From: Pleodorina starrii
Taxonomy: Eukaryota; Chlorophyta; Chlorophyceae; Chlamydomonadales; Volvocaceae
DNA length: 64,000 nucleotides
Assembly (NCBI GenBank): GCA_030267565.1
Contig: BRXU01000006.1
Span: 2,592,001 to 2,656,000, forward strand
Direction: 5' to 3'
The position numbers were made by a program, and so were the translations under genes. The notes under the pieces are model-generated. The model worked only from the letters and a program-made list of their open reading frames with translations. It was not told the DNA's origin and did no database searches. Shown piece after piece: positions 1 to 12,000 of the stretch. The stretch's first letter is position 1; the number at the start of each line of letters is the position of its first letter.

Positions 1-1893
1 TCGACCCGTCAGGTGGTGGCCATGGCACGGTGTCGTGGTTGTGGCTGTCATCAGCCGGGGGGGGGGCCAAGGGGAGCCCGCTAGACGACGGGAGCGGCTG
101 CTACTTCTCGTGCACCGCTACTCGTGCGTCCCGGCCCGCGACCGGCCGGGCACTGGCGCTGACACTGGGGGATGTGTGTGTCGGTGTGTGCCTCTGTGTG
201 TGCCGTCACACGGCGCCTTGCTACCGCAGCGCTGCAGTGCTGAAGAAGCACTCCTTTGACCCTAAGTTTGGGGGTCCGCTGTAAAAACAGCCACACGTTG
301 GCCTGGCTGCTGACTGCTGGGCTCTTCTTATAAGAGTCCACTGGGGGGTACGATGGGGGCGGGCAGGGCAGAGCAGGGCACGGGGAAGCGGGCAGGGCAG
401 GGCAGGGCAGGGCACGGGGAGTGGGAAGCAGGCAAGGCAGGGCAGCCGTCATTGCGCGTTTCAGGAGGGTGCCGGTCTGCCGGAAATGGGAACCAGTGGG
501 GCCACCGGGTTTCGGAGCAATCAGTGAAGTGCAGTACAGTCCCGGCACGAACGTTAAATAATCGACACCGGCCTGCGGCCAGCCACATCAACAAACCAAG
601 AGACATGCTTGAATGATTCGGTCACCCTGTAGTATGTACGCTCGCACGCACGCACACGCCCACACACGGCCACACACGGATGCACTCTCGCACGCACACA
701 CCCGGGTTGACTTCGTCAACAGGCGCACGCGGGAAGCGGGATAGGACACCTGGCCATCACTCGCGTAGGGCATCGCTGGCCTTGCCTGCTTTACCAGGTT
801 GCGCGAGAGTTCGTAAAGCTTTGCGCCCACCAATCGAAGCGCTTTTCTTGTGTAGTTGTTCCTTTGCGGCAGGTGCGGAAAAGCAATGACTGCTAGCCGT
901 GCGGTTGCCTGATCTGAGGGGCGTTAGCAGGGCGGGTTGATTGTGGGGAGGCTACCCGCCAGACGGCCCCCTGGCGGAGAGCGACGGTGTCGGACTGTTT
1001 CGAATCCCAGTTGGATCGACGTCGTCGAATGGGGACTGGAGGTGGTGGTGCCTACGTACGGGGAAGCTGGCCCTAAGGCACTTCAGATGGGTGGTACAGG
1101 TTTCCCCTTCCGTCCACAGAGTGTCTTGTCAACGCCTTCGCCGAGGTGGTCCGTGGTCGTGCCTGCGACGCTTCCCTTCCCCTTTCGAGGGCAGCGTACG
1201 ATACCGTACCGCATGTTTTTTTCTCCAAAAGAGCGATGCAATCAAACGGGATAGATTTGAAGCTACCTTTGTACGAATGCTTCCTGTATTATTCTCAAGC
1301 GTCAGAACCCGCCAGTGGTCCCGGAAGTCAAAGGGTCGTCGAGGCAACATCCACTTCTCGGACTGGGTTACCTACATTCCAATAATAGCGACAAGTATGC
1401 TGAACATTTGAGGTCTAGAAGACATCGGCACCATTTATCGGTTCTGGCTGTTCTGCGTATGTGATTGCAACTGTCAATGTCCTTCTGGGGCAAGTTGGGG
1501 TTGAGACGAGGATTTCATGATACGCAAAAAAATGCTCTGTGCAATTGCGCACACCGTCGAAATGTAGCAAGTGTACCGACATCAGTGTACGCTGTGTACC
1601 AGGCCGAAGCCATCGCTCCGAAACGATCTTTGGTCGTACGCCGGGCTGAGTGGTCGCTTGAAGGTTGGGGCCGCAGGCTGCTTTGTGACGTCATTGGTGC
1701 GTATGAAACTATAGGCGTAGCTCTGTTACTTCAGGTCGAACGTCTGGCTTAGGGAAGGACAAGTCGGCTCCTGATCAGAGAACCACTATTTATTTCGACG
1801 CCGACGGCGCACAGTAGACGTAAATTCCAATAGGAATATCCTTTTATTGGCTTATCCCTGCATTCAGTGTCTTGCTTCGTGCTGAACAGAAAA
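1..1893. other. Gene-poor upstream region of the carotene hydroxylase gene
   Basis: I see no convincing coding sequence. Reading frames here are short, overlap on both strands and carry no recognisable motif. A GGGCA-type pentamer tract lies at about 357-430, and CA/TG-rich stretches occur at about 170-205 and 640-705. The last few hundred bases should contain the promoter and 5' UTR of the + strand carotene hydroxylase, but no core element can be assigned with confidence. Confidence 0.5.
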
Positions 1894-4664
1894 ATGCTCC
1901 TCTCTTCGCGACCCTTCACACCCCTCGCGCTTGCGCGCGGCCAGTTAAAGCCGTGCCGTCCAACTCTATTGCCTCGAGCTGGAGTGATTTCGCCACAACG
2001 TCTTCAGCCGATCCGCGTGGCGGACCCGGTCGTTGGCGAAGGGATTGTTCGGCAGGTAACTTTGATGCTTGCAAGAGGCGCCTACACGGTTTCAAGACAG
2101 CGAATTCCGCCGCCACTATTAAAATGGTTCGATTGTCATTAGCTTAGGCTCGCATCCCATGGCCTGGCATTACTTGCCGCCTTGGGTCGTTCGTGTGGCT
2201 GGATAGTAGTTCGGTCACTGAATTGAATTTAGCCACGAATTTGACCACGTGCCATGTCTTGAGCTGCAATATTCTATTACGCTGTGTTTGAAGCATGAGA
2301 TACTGCAGCGTTGGCGTAATTCACGCCGTCGTTCCCACAGAGAGGTCCTGGCGATGCAAGCGCTGAACCAGCTCAAATCGGGCTCGCGCTTTCCAAACGT
2401 TCATTCGTTTTTTCAATTCTCTCCCTCTTCACTCTCCTAACCTCATTTCCGCTCTTGCATTGACCTGAACGCGGGTGGATGTACAGGCATCCCATGATGA
2501 GCAGCCCCAGCACCAAGCCGTTCAGTCGGAGTTCCAGAAATCACGTCTGGAGCGCAAGCGGCAACGTGTCAAGTGAGTAGCGCCGTTGCGCCGCGCGCGA
2601 TTGTGACCAACCCATCCGCTCCTTTACGGGCCCCGGAGCGGGGTCATAAACCCTAAGGCGCTCTGGTCGATCTTCGCGGGGCCCCTTCCGCCCCGTCGTC
2701 GAATCACTCATCCGCGCCCTAACCTCCTCCTCCTCCCGCCGGCGTGTGTGTGTCTCCCCCTCCAGGGAGGCCATGACCTACCAAGTCTCGGCCATTGCCA
2801 CGACGGTGTTGATTCTCAGTATCGCCATCGCGGCCACCTACTACCGCTTCGTGTGGCACGCGGACACCCCGGGCGAGGTGCCGCTGGATGAGGTAGCGGC
2901 CACCCTGCTGCTGGTGTTTGGAGGAATTGTGAGTTTGGGTGGCCGCCGCTTTGGATGTCCGGGAGGACTGTGGGGGGAGGGAGGAGGGAGGAGGAGGGAG
3001 GGAGGACCGCTGGAGGGGAGGGGAGGCGGTAGATGAGAAGATACCGCAGCGGAGGGACGGAGGCGGCGTTAGCGATAACGGGGGAGGGAGGGAGGGAGGG
3101 AGGGAGGACCACTGGAGGGGAGGGGAGAGAAAGGGAGGGGAGGGGGTGGTTGAGGTGCGACTGCGAGTGGAGGAATGGAGTGGGGTGCGCTCCCGAATTG
3201 GGGGCTTTGCAGGGACGACTGTTGTTGTTGCGGGTGTGGGAGGGTGGGGTGGCGAAGAGGAGGAAGCAGCAGCGCCGGCGGGGTGGCGCCGCACAGAAGC
3301 AGCAGCGCCGGCGGGGTGGCGCCGCCCTACCCCTATATCCTGCGGGTCGCCGCCAGCACCTTCACACCCCCATCCCCGCCCTCCCCGCCCTCCCTACTTG
3401 CACCCTGCGATTGGAGCCACCTGACGCCGCACGTCCACTCCCACTCCCACTCCCACCCGCCTGCCTTTCTCTCCTCTTCGAGGTTCCCGGCCGCCTACAC
3501 TTTTTTCCACTGCCGTGTTTTCCTCAGCGGGCGTTATAACCCTCAAACAACTCCCGCCCTCCCCGCGCCCTCCCTCCCCGCCCGCCCTCCCCGCCTTCCC
3601 TCCCCAGTTTGGCATGGAGATGTACGCGCGCTACGCCCACAAGGTCCTCTGGCACGACTTTGAGCCGGGCTGGGCGCTGCACAAATCCCATCACGAGCCG
3701 CGCACCGGGCCCTTTGAGGCCAACGACATTTACGCCGTCATCAATGCCGTACCCGCCATGGCGCTCTGCGCCTACGGTTTCCTGACGCCGCACGTGATTG
3801 GTGGCGTGTGTTTCGGAGCCGGTCTGGGCATCACCCTCTTTGGTATCATGTATATGTTTTTCCACGACGGGCTCGTGCACCGGCGTTTCCCCGTGGGCCC
3901 TATTGCCGAGGTGCCGTACATGAAGCGCATCATGGTCGCTCACCAGATCCACCACACCAACAAGTTTGGCGGGGTGCCGTACGGCATGTTTCTGGGGGTG
4001 CAGGTGGGTCCGAGGAGTGTGCGTGCGTGTGTTTTAGGTTTGGGGGAGGGAGAGAAGGACGGGAGGGAAGGGAGGGAGGGGAGGAAGGGAGAGACCGGGG
4101 GTTGATGGGGACGGGTGGGGATGGGAGAGGGCGTTTGTTGGGGGATGGGGGGCTCCGCGAAGGGGGCGGGGGAGGCCTCTCTACCAGGCATCGGAACGTG
4201 GTTGTGGTTTAAGATGAGAGTACCGGCGCCGCAATGGTTTTGGTTTCGGTTTGTTGTCCTTCCCTTCCCCTCCCTGCACCACCACCTCCCTCCCCTCCAC
4301 ATACCCGACCGCCCCTGCACCCCTCCCTCCCATCCATCATTCATCCATCCGCCCATCCATCCATTTACCCACCCACCCGCCCATTCGCCCACCCATCCAT
4401 CCATTCACCTGTCCATCCATTCACCCGTCCATCCATTCACCCGTCCATCCATTCACCCGTCCATCCATTCACCCGTCCATCCATCCATCCATCCATCCAC
4501 CCGTCCATCCATCCGCCCATCCGCCCACCCATTCGCCCATCCATGCACCCACCTATCAGGAGCTGGAGGCCATCCCGGGAGGCAAGGAGGAGCTCGATCG
4601 GTTGGTAGAGGCACTTGAGGCCCGTGAGGCCGAGGCGAAGGCGGCGGCTGCGGGGGCGCGGTGA
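1894..4664 (+). CDS. CHYB: Beta-carotene 3-hydroxylase, non-haem di-iron, plastid-targeted
   Basis: Five exons: 1894-2055, 2487-2572, 2766-2928, 3608-4003 and 4560-4664, all with GT-AG introns, giving 303 residues. The enzyme hydroxylates the beta-rings of beta-carotene via beta-cryptoxanthin to zeaxanthin in plastid membranes. The four histidine boxes of the fatty-acid-hydroxylase-like superfamily are intact: HKVLWH, HKSHH, HDGLVH and HQIHH. Hydrophobic helices lie just before the first box ([29 protein letters not shown]) and between boxes two and three. Exon 1 is a Ser/Arg/Pro-rich, acid-poor leader starting [17 protein letters not shown], typical of a chloroplast transit peptide. It is the least certain exon: it is supported by a good donor (CAG/GTAACT), matching phase 0 and the expected total length, not by homology. 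The C-terminus ([19 protein letters not shown]) is a charged helix usual for plant/algal enzymes. The last intron carries a CCAT minisatellite. Confidence 0.94.
4326..4550 (+). repeat. CCAT-based minisatellite in the last CHYB intron
   Basis: A CCATCCAT-type tract ends about 10 nt before the acceptor of the last exon. Within it, a 16-bp unit GTCCATCCATTCACCC is repeated perfectly four times (4411-4426, 4427-4442, 4443-4458, 4459-4474), flanked by degenerate copies. It is read in all frames as Pro/Ser/His-rich peptides, which are artefacts. Confidence 0.9.
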
Positions 4665-7600
4665 GGGCTGTCGGCGGCGGCCGTCGGCGGCGGCGGCGCG
4701 CCGGCCGTCGACTGCGGCCGGCCATCGAAGGTAATGGAGGCGCCCCTCCGTGCTGGTGGGGGTGGTGGGGGTGGGGGTGGTGGGGGTGGTGGCAGCTGTT
4801 CCTCTCAAAGAGGGGGAGGGGGCCACCGCGAGGTGGATGCCGCGCCGGTCATTCGCGGGACGGTTGAGGATAAGTAGGAATGCGCAGTTGACTTTTGACG
4901 CGACTTGACTTTTGACTTGGTTGGATTTGGCTCAGCTCCGTCGTTCGTTGGTTGCGGTCCGGTCCCACTGTTGGCATTTGACACGTGGGGTTCCGATCCC
5001 GAAACGAAGGGCGGAGGGCGGAGGGGTTGTTTGCGGGATGGGTCTATCCGCTCTGCTCCGCTCTGATCTGCCTGATTTGCTGTTCATCTTTTTGGGTGGC
5101 TGCTGCCTCTTGGGCGGAGCCGGGGGTCGTGGCATGGAAGCCACAGATGCGCCACAGACCTGATCGTCTTTCCGCTCGAGCGAAGTTGAAGCAACAACAA
5201 CAACAACGCCGGAGGTTTTTCCCCGGACGCGAGGGGCCTTTCCCGCTGGGCAGGCAGGGAAGGCTCTCGCTGCCTCCGGCAGTTGATCGATCGAGGCGCG
5301 CGCGGCGGCAGGACCCGCGGGGAGGGGGGTTGCGTGTGTTTGCGTGTTTGTGGGCCTCTGGTGGATTGATTGTGCGTTAAGGAACGGTCGGGGCTCCGGA
5401 TGGCGGCAATCGATGATGCCAGCCCGCCAGTCTGCCGGCTGTCGCCATCGCCTGTGCTGCGCTGCGTTGGAAGGGAAAAGGGACACAACGGCCTGGGGGC
5501 TTCAGAATTCGCAGCAGGGAGGGAATCTCGAAGCAGGTGTGTGTGTGTGTTGTGTGTGTGGCGAGGGAGGGGAGGAGAGGGGAGCGTTTCGCGGGGCGCT
5601 GCGGGCTGATTCACCTCGGCTGTGTTGAGTGTCTGGTTGAGTCTGGTGGGACTGTCGAGCTTCTGAGGGCTGCTAGGGACGTCCCGCTGGATGGAGGGTA
5701 TCGGCGTGCGTCTGCTCATTCCCGAGATGACGCTTTGCTTCGGGAACGGCCTGCGGGAAGCGCGGGCCGCGGCGGTGAGACGAAGAATCGAGCGAGACTG
5801 ATGGGTGGGTGGTGCCGCAGGGGCGAGTGACCCAGCTTTGGGCCGGGGCAAGGCCCTCCTGCTGCTTTGACGTTGGCGTACTGTGTTTCTGTTTTCGGTA
5901 GCGCCCCTTGCGGCTTGCTCTGCTCCTGGTTTTGAAAGGCCGGTGGGTGGGTTTTAGGGTTTTCCGCTGCTGCTGACGATGTAGTAGCGATAGAGCGACA
6001 GCGGAGAGACAAAGAGAGAGATAGCGAGAGAGACAGACCTACAGAGACCGTGTGTGTATGCGTGTGTCTGTCATGTTTTGTGCGTGTGTTTCTATGTTTA
6101 TGTGTGTATGTGTGTGTCGATCGCTATGGAAAATGAGAGAGTTCGTGTGCGCGTGTGCGAGAGGCCGATGTGACAACGGATAGAGACGAGTGATTAGAGA
6201 GAGAGGAGTGAGCTGTTACATTGGAAATTACGCTTTTGGGGGGGAGGGTTTGATGTGGGAGAGGGAAGCGAGTGGGTGTGATATTGCGGATGGAGTGGTC
6301 CGATCTCCCGCCGTTGCCCGTTGGGTGGCGGTTCGGAGCCGAGGAGTCGAGCGAGTGTCCCTGCGCTCGGGATTCTGATCCGCTTGAGTCGATCTGATTT
6401 TGTTCGGCAGCCGGTTTTGTTCGGCAGCCGGGTAAGAAAAATCCATATCATATATATCCACTGCACCACTGCCCTTCGCGTGTGTGCCCATGGCGCCGCT
6501 GGCTAGTGCGCCGCGGTGTTCCTGGGGCAGTGCCTGAGGGCATTCGCTCCGCGGAGAAAAGTCCAGGGTTTTTAGGGTATCAAGGCGAGGGGGCGAGAAG
6601 ACGGGGGCGAGAGGACGGGGGGCCGGTTGGTTGAGTCTTTGGGCAGCTGCCGCAGTCGTCGGCGGTCGATCGTTTCTTGCGCGGCGTTCGTTGCAGCTGC
6701 GGTTGTCACCAACGGAAAAATCAGTTGCGTGTCCTCTGGATCGCCCCGAGGACCGCGGGCAGGGGGATATGACGGTGACTGTCCTCGAGGGAGGGTGTGG
6801 GGAGGAAGCGGGATCGCTCAGGACGCCGGGACTTAACTGCGAGACTGTTGACTGTTGTCCGGCGTCATCTAGAGAGCATGGGTACGGTAGTTTGCGGCTG
6901 TGAACGTGGGGGCTCTTGTGGTATTTGATGAATAGTATCTTAATCGCTATTTGCTGCACGGCATTGGGTGTGGTTTGTGGTGTCATGGATGCTCATCTGA
7001 CGATATTGACGGCTTTCAGGAAATAAGCTAGAACTCGTCGCGTCGGGTCCGCCGGTGACCTTTTTCTTCTGCCCTGTGGGTGGGCTGCTGAAGTGTGCTG
7101 GGATGGCGAACGCACCGCCAAGGCACCGCGGCTCCTCCCGCCTTTCGGTGCCCTGCTGCACAACTGCGGCGACACTTGTCGGGATCAAGGCTTTTCGCGG
7201 TGTCTTTGGACCCTTCGGCAGAAAGGCGTGGCGTGGCGGGCCGGCCGGTGTCGGCAACAGTCCGCTTTGAGCTTGTGCGGCAGCGGCGGCAGCACGCGTG
7301 AAGCTCGATTCGGCGTGTTGTTTGTTTGCTTTGGGAAGGGCTTCGGGAAGAAATGCATGGGAGCCCGGCTCAAGGCGAGACGGACAATTTTGCAGGTCAC
7401 TTATTATTCCTTTCCTAATTTTGTGCTCGGCTTTGGAAGCATTGCGTGACGCTCTGGGTCATTCTTGGGGTGTGATGGGTAAATATGTCTTTATGTATTC
7501 ATTCTACCGCCTCATGGCGGTGAGCCTTTGCTCCATGGAGCCATCTCTTCGTTCGACTTGTCGCCGATACGCTGTGTGTACGGCATTGCCAACTGCTGTA

Positions 7601-9042
7601 ACGACCATTCTCATAAACTTCCCCGAGCACTCCATACCTGCCCCGTCGCAGTCGAGCGTGTGCCGAGTCGTGCTTCGTCGACCCGCGAACCCGGGCGATG
7701 TCAACATGCAGCAGCGGCGGTGGCCCAGCGCAGCAAGGCCGGCGCACGCAATTATCGCTGCTTACTTGCCTGCTTTCCTTCTTCGTCTGGATCCTACTCA
7801 CACGGTACACCGCATCAACCAAACACACCCCCATAACGCCCAACGGCACCAGTAGTAGCAGTAGTTCAGTAACAGCCATCGCCAGCCAGCCAGCCCGACC
7901 GAAGCTCGCTAATCGCTGCCAAAGCTTTGCGAACAGCACCAGCCGCAAGATCCCCCCCCTCTCCTTCACGCGCTCACGCACCGTTCCGGCGCCTTCCACA
8001 GTACCTCGTGATCCTCAACAGTGCGAGTATGTACGCTGCCACGGGCCCAGCGGAGCAGCGGACATTCCGCACACGTGCGCGCACGCACGCACGCACGCGG
8101 TCACCAGCCGTGATTAAACCGAGGCGGCTAGTCAGCTAACTAGCTAGCTACCTAGAAGGCTACCTACCTACCTACCTTAGCTAGATGGCACATGGCAGCT
8201 ACGGTGGGTTGCACACACACACACAGATGCGCGGCAAGGAAGTGAGTGGGGGCAGCAGGCGACAGAGGCCCTGGAGGGAGGGAGGGGGCGCACGCGTCCG
8301 GTGGGTCGGTCTCCGTCGGGCTTGAGTACTTTCACCCCTTACGATCTATCTACCGGTAAACTCCCGGAGGTCCGCCCCGCCACTCAGTCCACACACGCAT
8401 TCGTACACGCGTACGTACAATCGTACATACATACATTTATGCACACGTGCGTACAGCTCCTACACATACACACATGCACATTAGTACCGGTATGCATAAA
8501 TGCACATGCATGTGCAAGGCAAGGCTGAAGAAGGAACCCTCCCTCCCTGCATGCAGAGGTGCCAGATATGGAGGTGCCAGGTATGGGTGCACGGTTTGTG
8601 CGTGGCGCCAGTTCCATGCATTCCATGCCGACTACCGTAGCATGAGCCACGTCGCACAGCTGTGCAGAGTGCACAGCACAGCGCAGCGGAGCAGATGAGG
8701 ACCCAGCACAGCATAGCGGGGACCATATGTCCGCATCCCTCCTTCCCCTCATCTGGCGGGGGCGCCGGAGACAGCGCCGCGCGGAAGGTTGAAGCGATCA
8801 TCGCACCCCGCTCCACGCGAACTCCCGAACAAAAATGCCGAAACCATTGTCTATCGCGTATGTGGTCAGGGCACCCCAAGGGCACCCGGTTACTCAAGTT
8901 GGGTTCATGCACCCACCCAGCAAGTGCTGCGCTGCGGCATCTTCCTCAGCTTTATTTACCGCCCTGTACGGGTATACTGGTACCTCCCTGTACGGGTACT
9001 GGTACCTCCCTGTACGGGTACCGGTATATATGTCGACCGCAC
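4665..9042. other. Intergenic region between convergent genes
   Basis: This is a 4.4-kb stretch between the stop codons of the + strand hydroxylase and the - strand tetraspan gene. It must hold both 3' UTRs. I find no conserved coding motif on either strand. It contains GT-rich simple sequence (5537-5570, 6047-6120), a single interstitial TTTTAGGG-like element at 5951-5964, CTAG/CTAC-rich sequence at 8130-8185 and CATA/GTAC-rich sequence at 8390-8520. Confidence 0.5.
8963..9034. repeat. Three-copy tandem repeat in the tetraspan-gene 3' UTR
   Basis: The unit CCTGTACGGGTA...GGTACCTCC begins at 8963, 8987 and 9009 (spacing 24 and 22 bp). The last copy diverges into TACCGGTATATATG. It lies just downstream of the - strand stop codon at 9043-9045, so it is probably transcribed as the start of that gene's 3' UTR. 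Confidence 0.8.
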
Positions 9043-12000
9043 TCAGCCGGAGACGTCATCTGAGAAGGGCATGATCTCAGCGACCGGGCTCACGGAGCCG
9101 CCCTGACGTGTCCCGCCGGCACTACCGCCGCCGCCTCCGCCACCGCCGCTGTACACGCTACTAACGCCATCGCCGCCGAAGGCGCCGTCCCCCTCACGGG
9201 AGGCTGATGCCGCTGCCGCCGCCGCCGCCTCCGCCGCCTCGCTGTCAACCCCCTCTTCACCGCCGCCGCCGCCGGTTCCGCCGGTTGCAGCCGACGGACC
9301 ACCCCAAAGCAACCCACCCACCGAGGCGGCCCGCACAGCCCGCCCCACGTACGGCACGTACTTGCCGTACATTGCCAGCGCGCCGTCGCGGGCGGCCGCC
9401 GCCGCCGCCGCCGCTGCCGCCGCCGTCGGCAGCCCCAGCGGCGACAGCAGCGATCCCAATGAGCCGCCGCGGTGGGATCTCACCCCGCCGGATGGCTGCT
9501 GCTGCTGCTGCTGCTGCTGCTCCTGCTGCTGCTGAGACCCACGGGTCTGTACCCCCGCCAACGGCGGCGCCACGCTGTCTGCCGCGAGCGCTACCCTGCC
9601 GTCACCTCGACCCCCCGCGCCGCCGCCGCCGCCGCCGCCGCCGCCGTTGACCGCAGCCGCAGCCCAGAGCGCCGCCCTGCTCGCCACCGACCTCGTAGCC
9701 GCTGATGCCGCCGACGCCGCTGCCGGCCCCGGCGCTTCCCCTGTCACTCGCTGCTGCTGCTGCTGCTGCTGCTGCTCCCCCCACTGCTGCGTGCGCCAGT
9801 CGCCCGAGATGGCTCCCCACAGCGCCGCAGCGGAGGCGCCGGCGCGCGCGGCCAGCCCGGCAGCCACTGCCGCCGCCGCCGCCTGCCTCGCTGCAGCGCC
9901 TCCGCCCCGACCGACGTCGCCAACACCGCCGTCCCCCCGCACCTGCTGCTGTTGGTGTTGCTGCTGGGGCCCGAAGCGCGTGGCGGTGGCTGGCGGACGC
10001 CCCCCCAGGAGCTGCTGCTGCTCCTGCCGCTGTTGTCTCAGGTGCTGGTGGTGGTGCGAGTACGACCGCGGACGCCCATGCCCCTGACCCTGCTGCTGCT
10101 GCCCCTGACCCTGATTCTGCTGCTGCTGCGGTGGCGGCGGCGGTGGCGGCTGTTGGTGTTCCAGGTGGTGTGGTTGCCCAGGTGTAAGAGCCGACAGCGG
10201 AGGAGGCGACGGGTCGGCGCCGAAGCTGCGACGCCGGTACAAACTCACGCCGCCGCCGCCGCCGCCGATCCCTCCAGCGTCGCCGACGTCGGCCGCCGGG
10301 TGGCGCGCGCGTGACGCCGGCTGCTGGTACGACTGCGTGCGAGCCTGGCGCACCGGGATGCGACCGCCGGCTGGCGGCGGCTGCGGGTCGGGTAGTCCGT
10401 CCCGCAGGCGCTGCAGCTGCAGCGGCGGCACGAGCGGCGGCCTCGCAGCGCCGCCACCGCCGCCGTCGGCGGCCGCGGCTGCGATGGCCGGGCCAGGCAG
10501 GTCAGCCAGCGGCGGCGGCGGCGCCGCTGCCGGCTGCGACCACGCCCGGACGTCCCGGACGCCTCGGGCTGACTTGGCGCTGCTGCTGCCGCCGATGGCG
10601 GCGGCGGCGGCGCTACGCCCGCCGCCGCCGCCGCCATCACTAGCGGTACCGCCGCCGTCGCTGGCGCCGCCGCCACTGCCCGGAACGGGGCGTCTTGGCG
10701 CGTGCCCACCGGTGGCGGCGTGCTGCGATCCCGAAGGAACGACCCAGCCCTGCTGCTGCTGCTCCAGCTGCTGCTGCTCTTGGTGCTGGAACCACCCCTG
10801 CCGCTCCTCCGGTGTCATCAGCGCCGGCGGCGCTGCATTGCCCGCCTCGCGCCCGTACTGTCGGTGTCTCCCGCCAGGCAGCTTCAGCGACGACGGCAGC
10901 GGTGGCGTCGGCGGCGGTGGCAGCGGCGCCTGCACCTCCGCGAACGGCTGTGGCTGCTGATGCTGCGCTGGCCAGCGCCCGCCGGGCTCCAGCTCCGCCG
11001 CCGCCGCGGCAGCGGCGGCGGCGGCGGCAGCGGCAGCGGAGCCGGCGAGGGGCACGCTGGCGGATCTGACGCCGCGGCGCGGGGCATCCCTCGCGAATGG
11101 CTGCTGTGAGCTCCAAAGCGGGCCCGCCTTCGCGGTGCTTGGTTCCGGAGCCGCCGCCGCCGGTGCCGCCGGCGGCGCAGGCTGGGGTCCCTGCTCCAAG
11201 TCCGGGTCGGCCACTCGCACGGCTTCCTGGTAATGGACGCGTGCGGCCGCGGATTGGCGTCGGGGCGCTCCAGGGGCGATCCGGCCGTGTGTGGGGGTCG
11301 GGGCTGGGGCCGGGGCTGGGGATATGGCGGCGGCGGCGGCGGCGGCGGCGGAGGCGTGGGAGTCGGGTGGAGTCGCGGCGCTGCGGCCGAGGAGGTCGTA
11401 GGTGCGCTGTACGACCATCTGTGGACGGCCGGCGGAGAAAACGGGGGGTTGGGGTGGTGGAGTGGGGAGTAAAACACGTACCGGTTTTACACAACACACC
11501 GACACACCTCCTCCGGTAACCGACTCCGTTCTACCCCACCGTCGGTTCATAACTCTGAACCCCCCGACCACTTCCGTGCCGTACCTGCTGCAGAAACAGC
11601 GCCCGCCGGCTCAGCGACGGCGCCGTCCGGAACGGCGCCGACGTCGCCCCGTCGCCGCAGAGCTCTCGCGACGCCGGTTCCGGCTCGCCGCCGCCATTGT
11701 CGTCGTCGCCGTCGTCGACCTGGCGCCGCGCGCACATCGCCGCCGCGCCGCTGAACAGCGCGCTGCCGTACGTCGCGCCGGCGGGCACGGACAGCAGGAC
11801 TGGCTCCAGCGCCGGCAGAGGCGGGTTGTGCGGCCGCGCGCCGGCCAAGGTGAACCGCCCGGCGGCGGAGCCACGCCACGTCGGCCGGGCGCCAGCCGCC
11901 GACGGTGACGACGGCGGTGGCGCCGCCGCCGCCGCCGCCGCCAGGGATGCGAATAGCCCCGATCCCGGCGACGCCAGTCCTGATCCGAACGACAGGCGGT

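Noticed and set aside
990..1040. A tRNA-like T-arm (TTTCGAATCCCAG)
   Set aside because: The stem pairs imperfectly, no matching acceptor stem is present about 70 bases upstream, and no D-arm or anticodon arm can be drawn.
4320..4620. Ser/Pro/His-rich open frames over the CCAT tract
   Set aside because: Simple-sequence translation within an intron; the adjacent hydroxylase exon starts cleanly at 4560.
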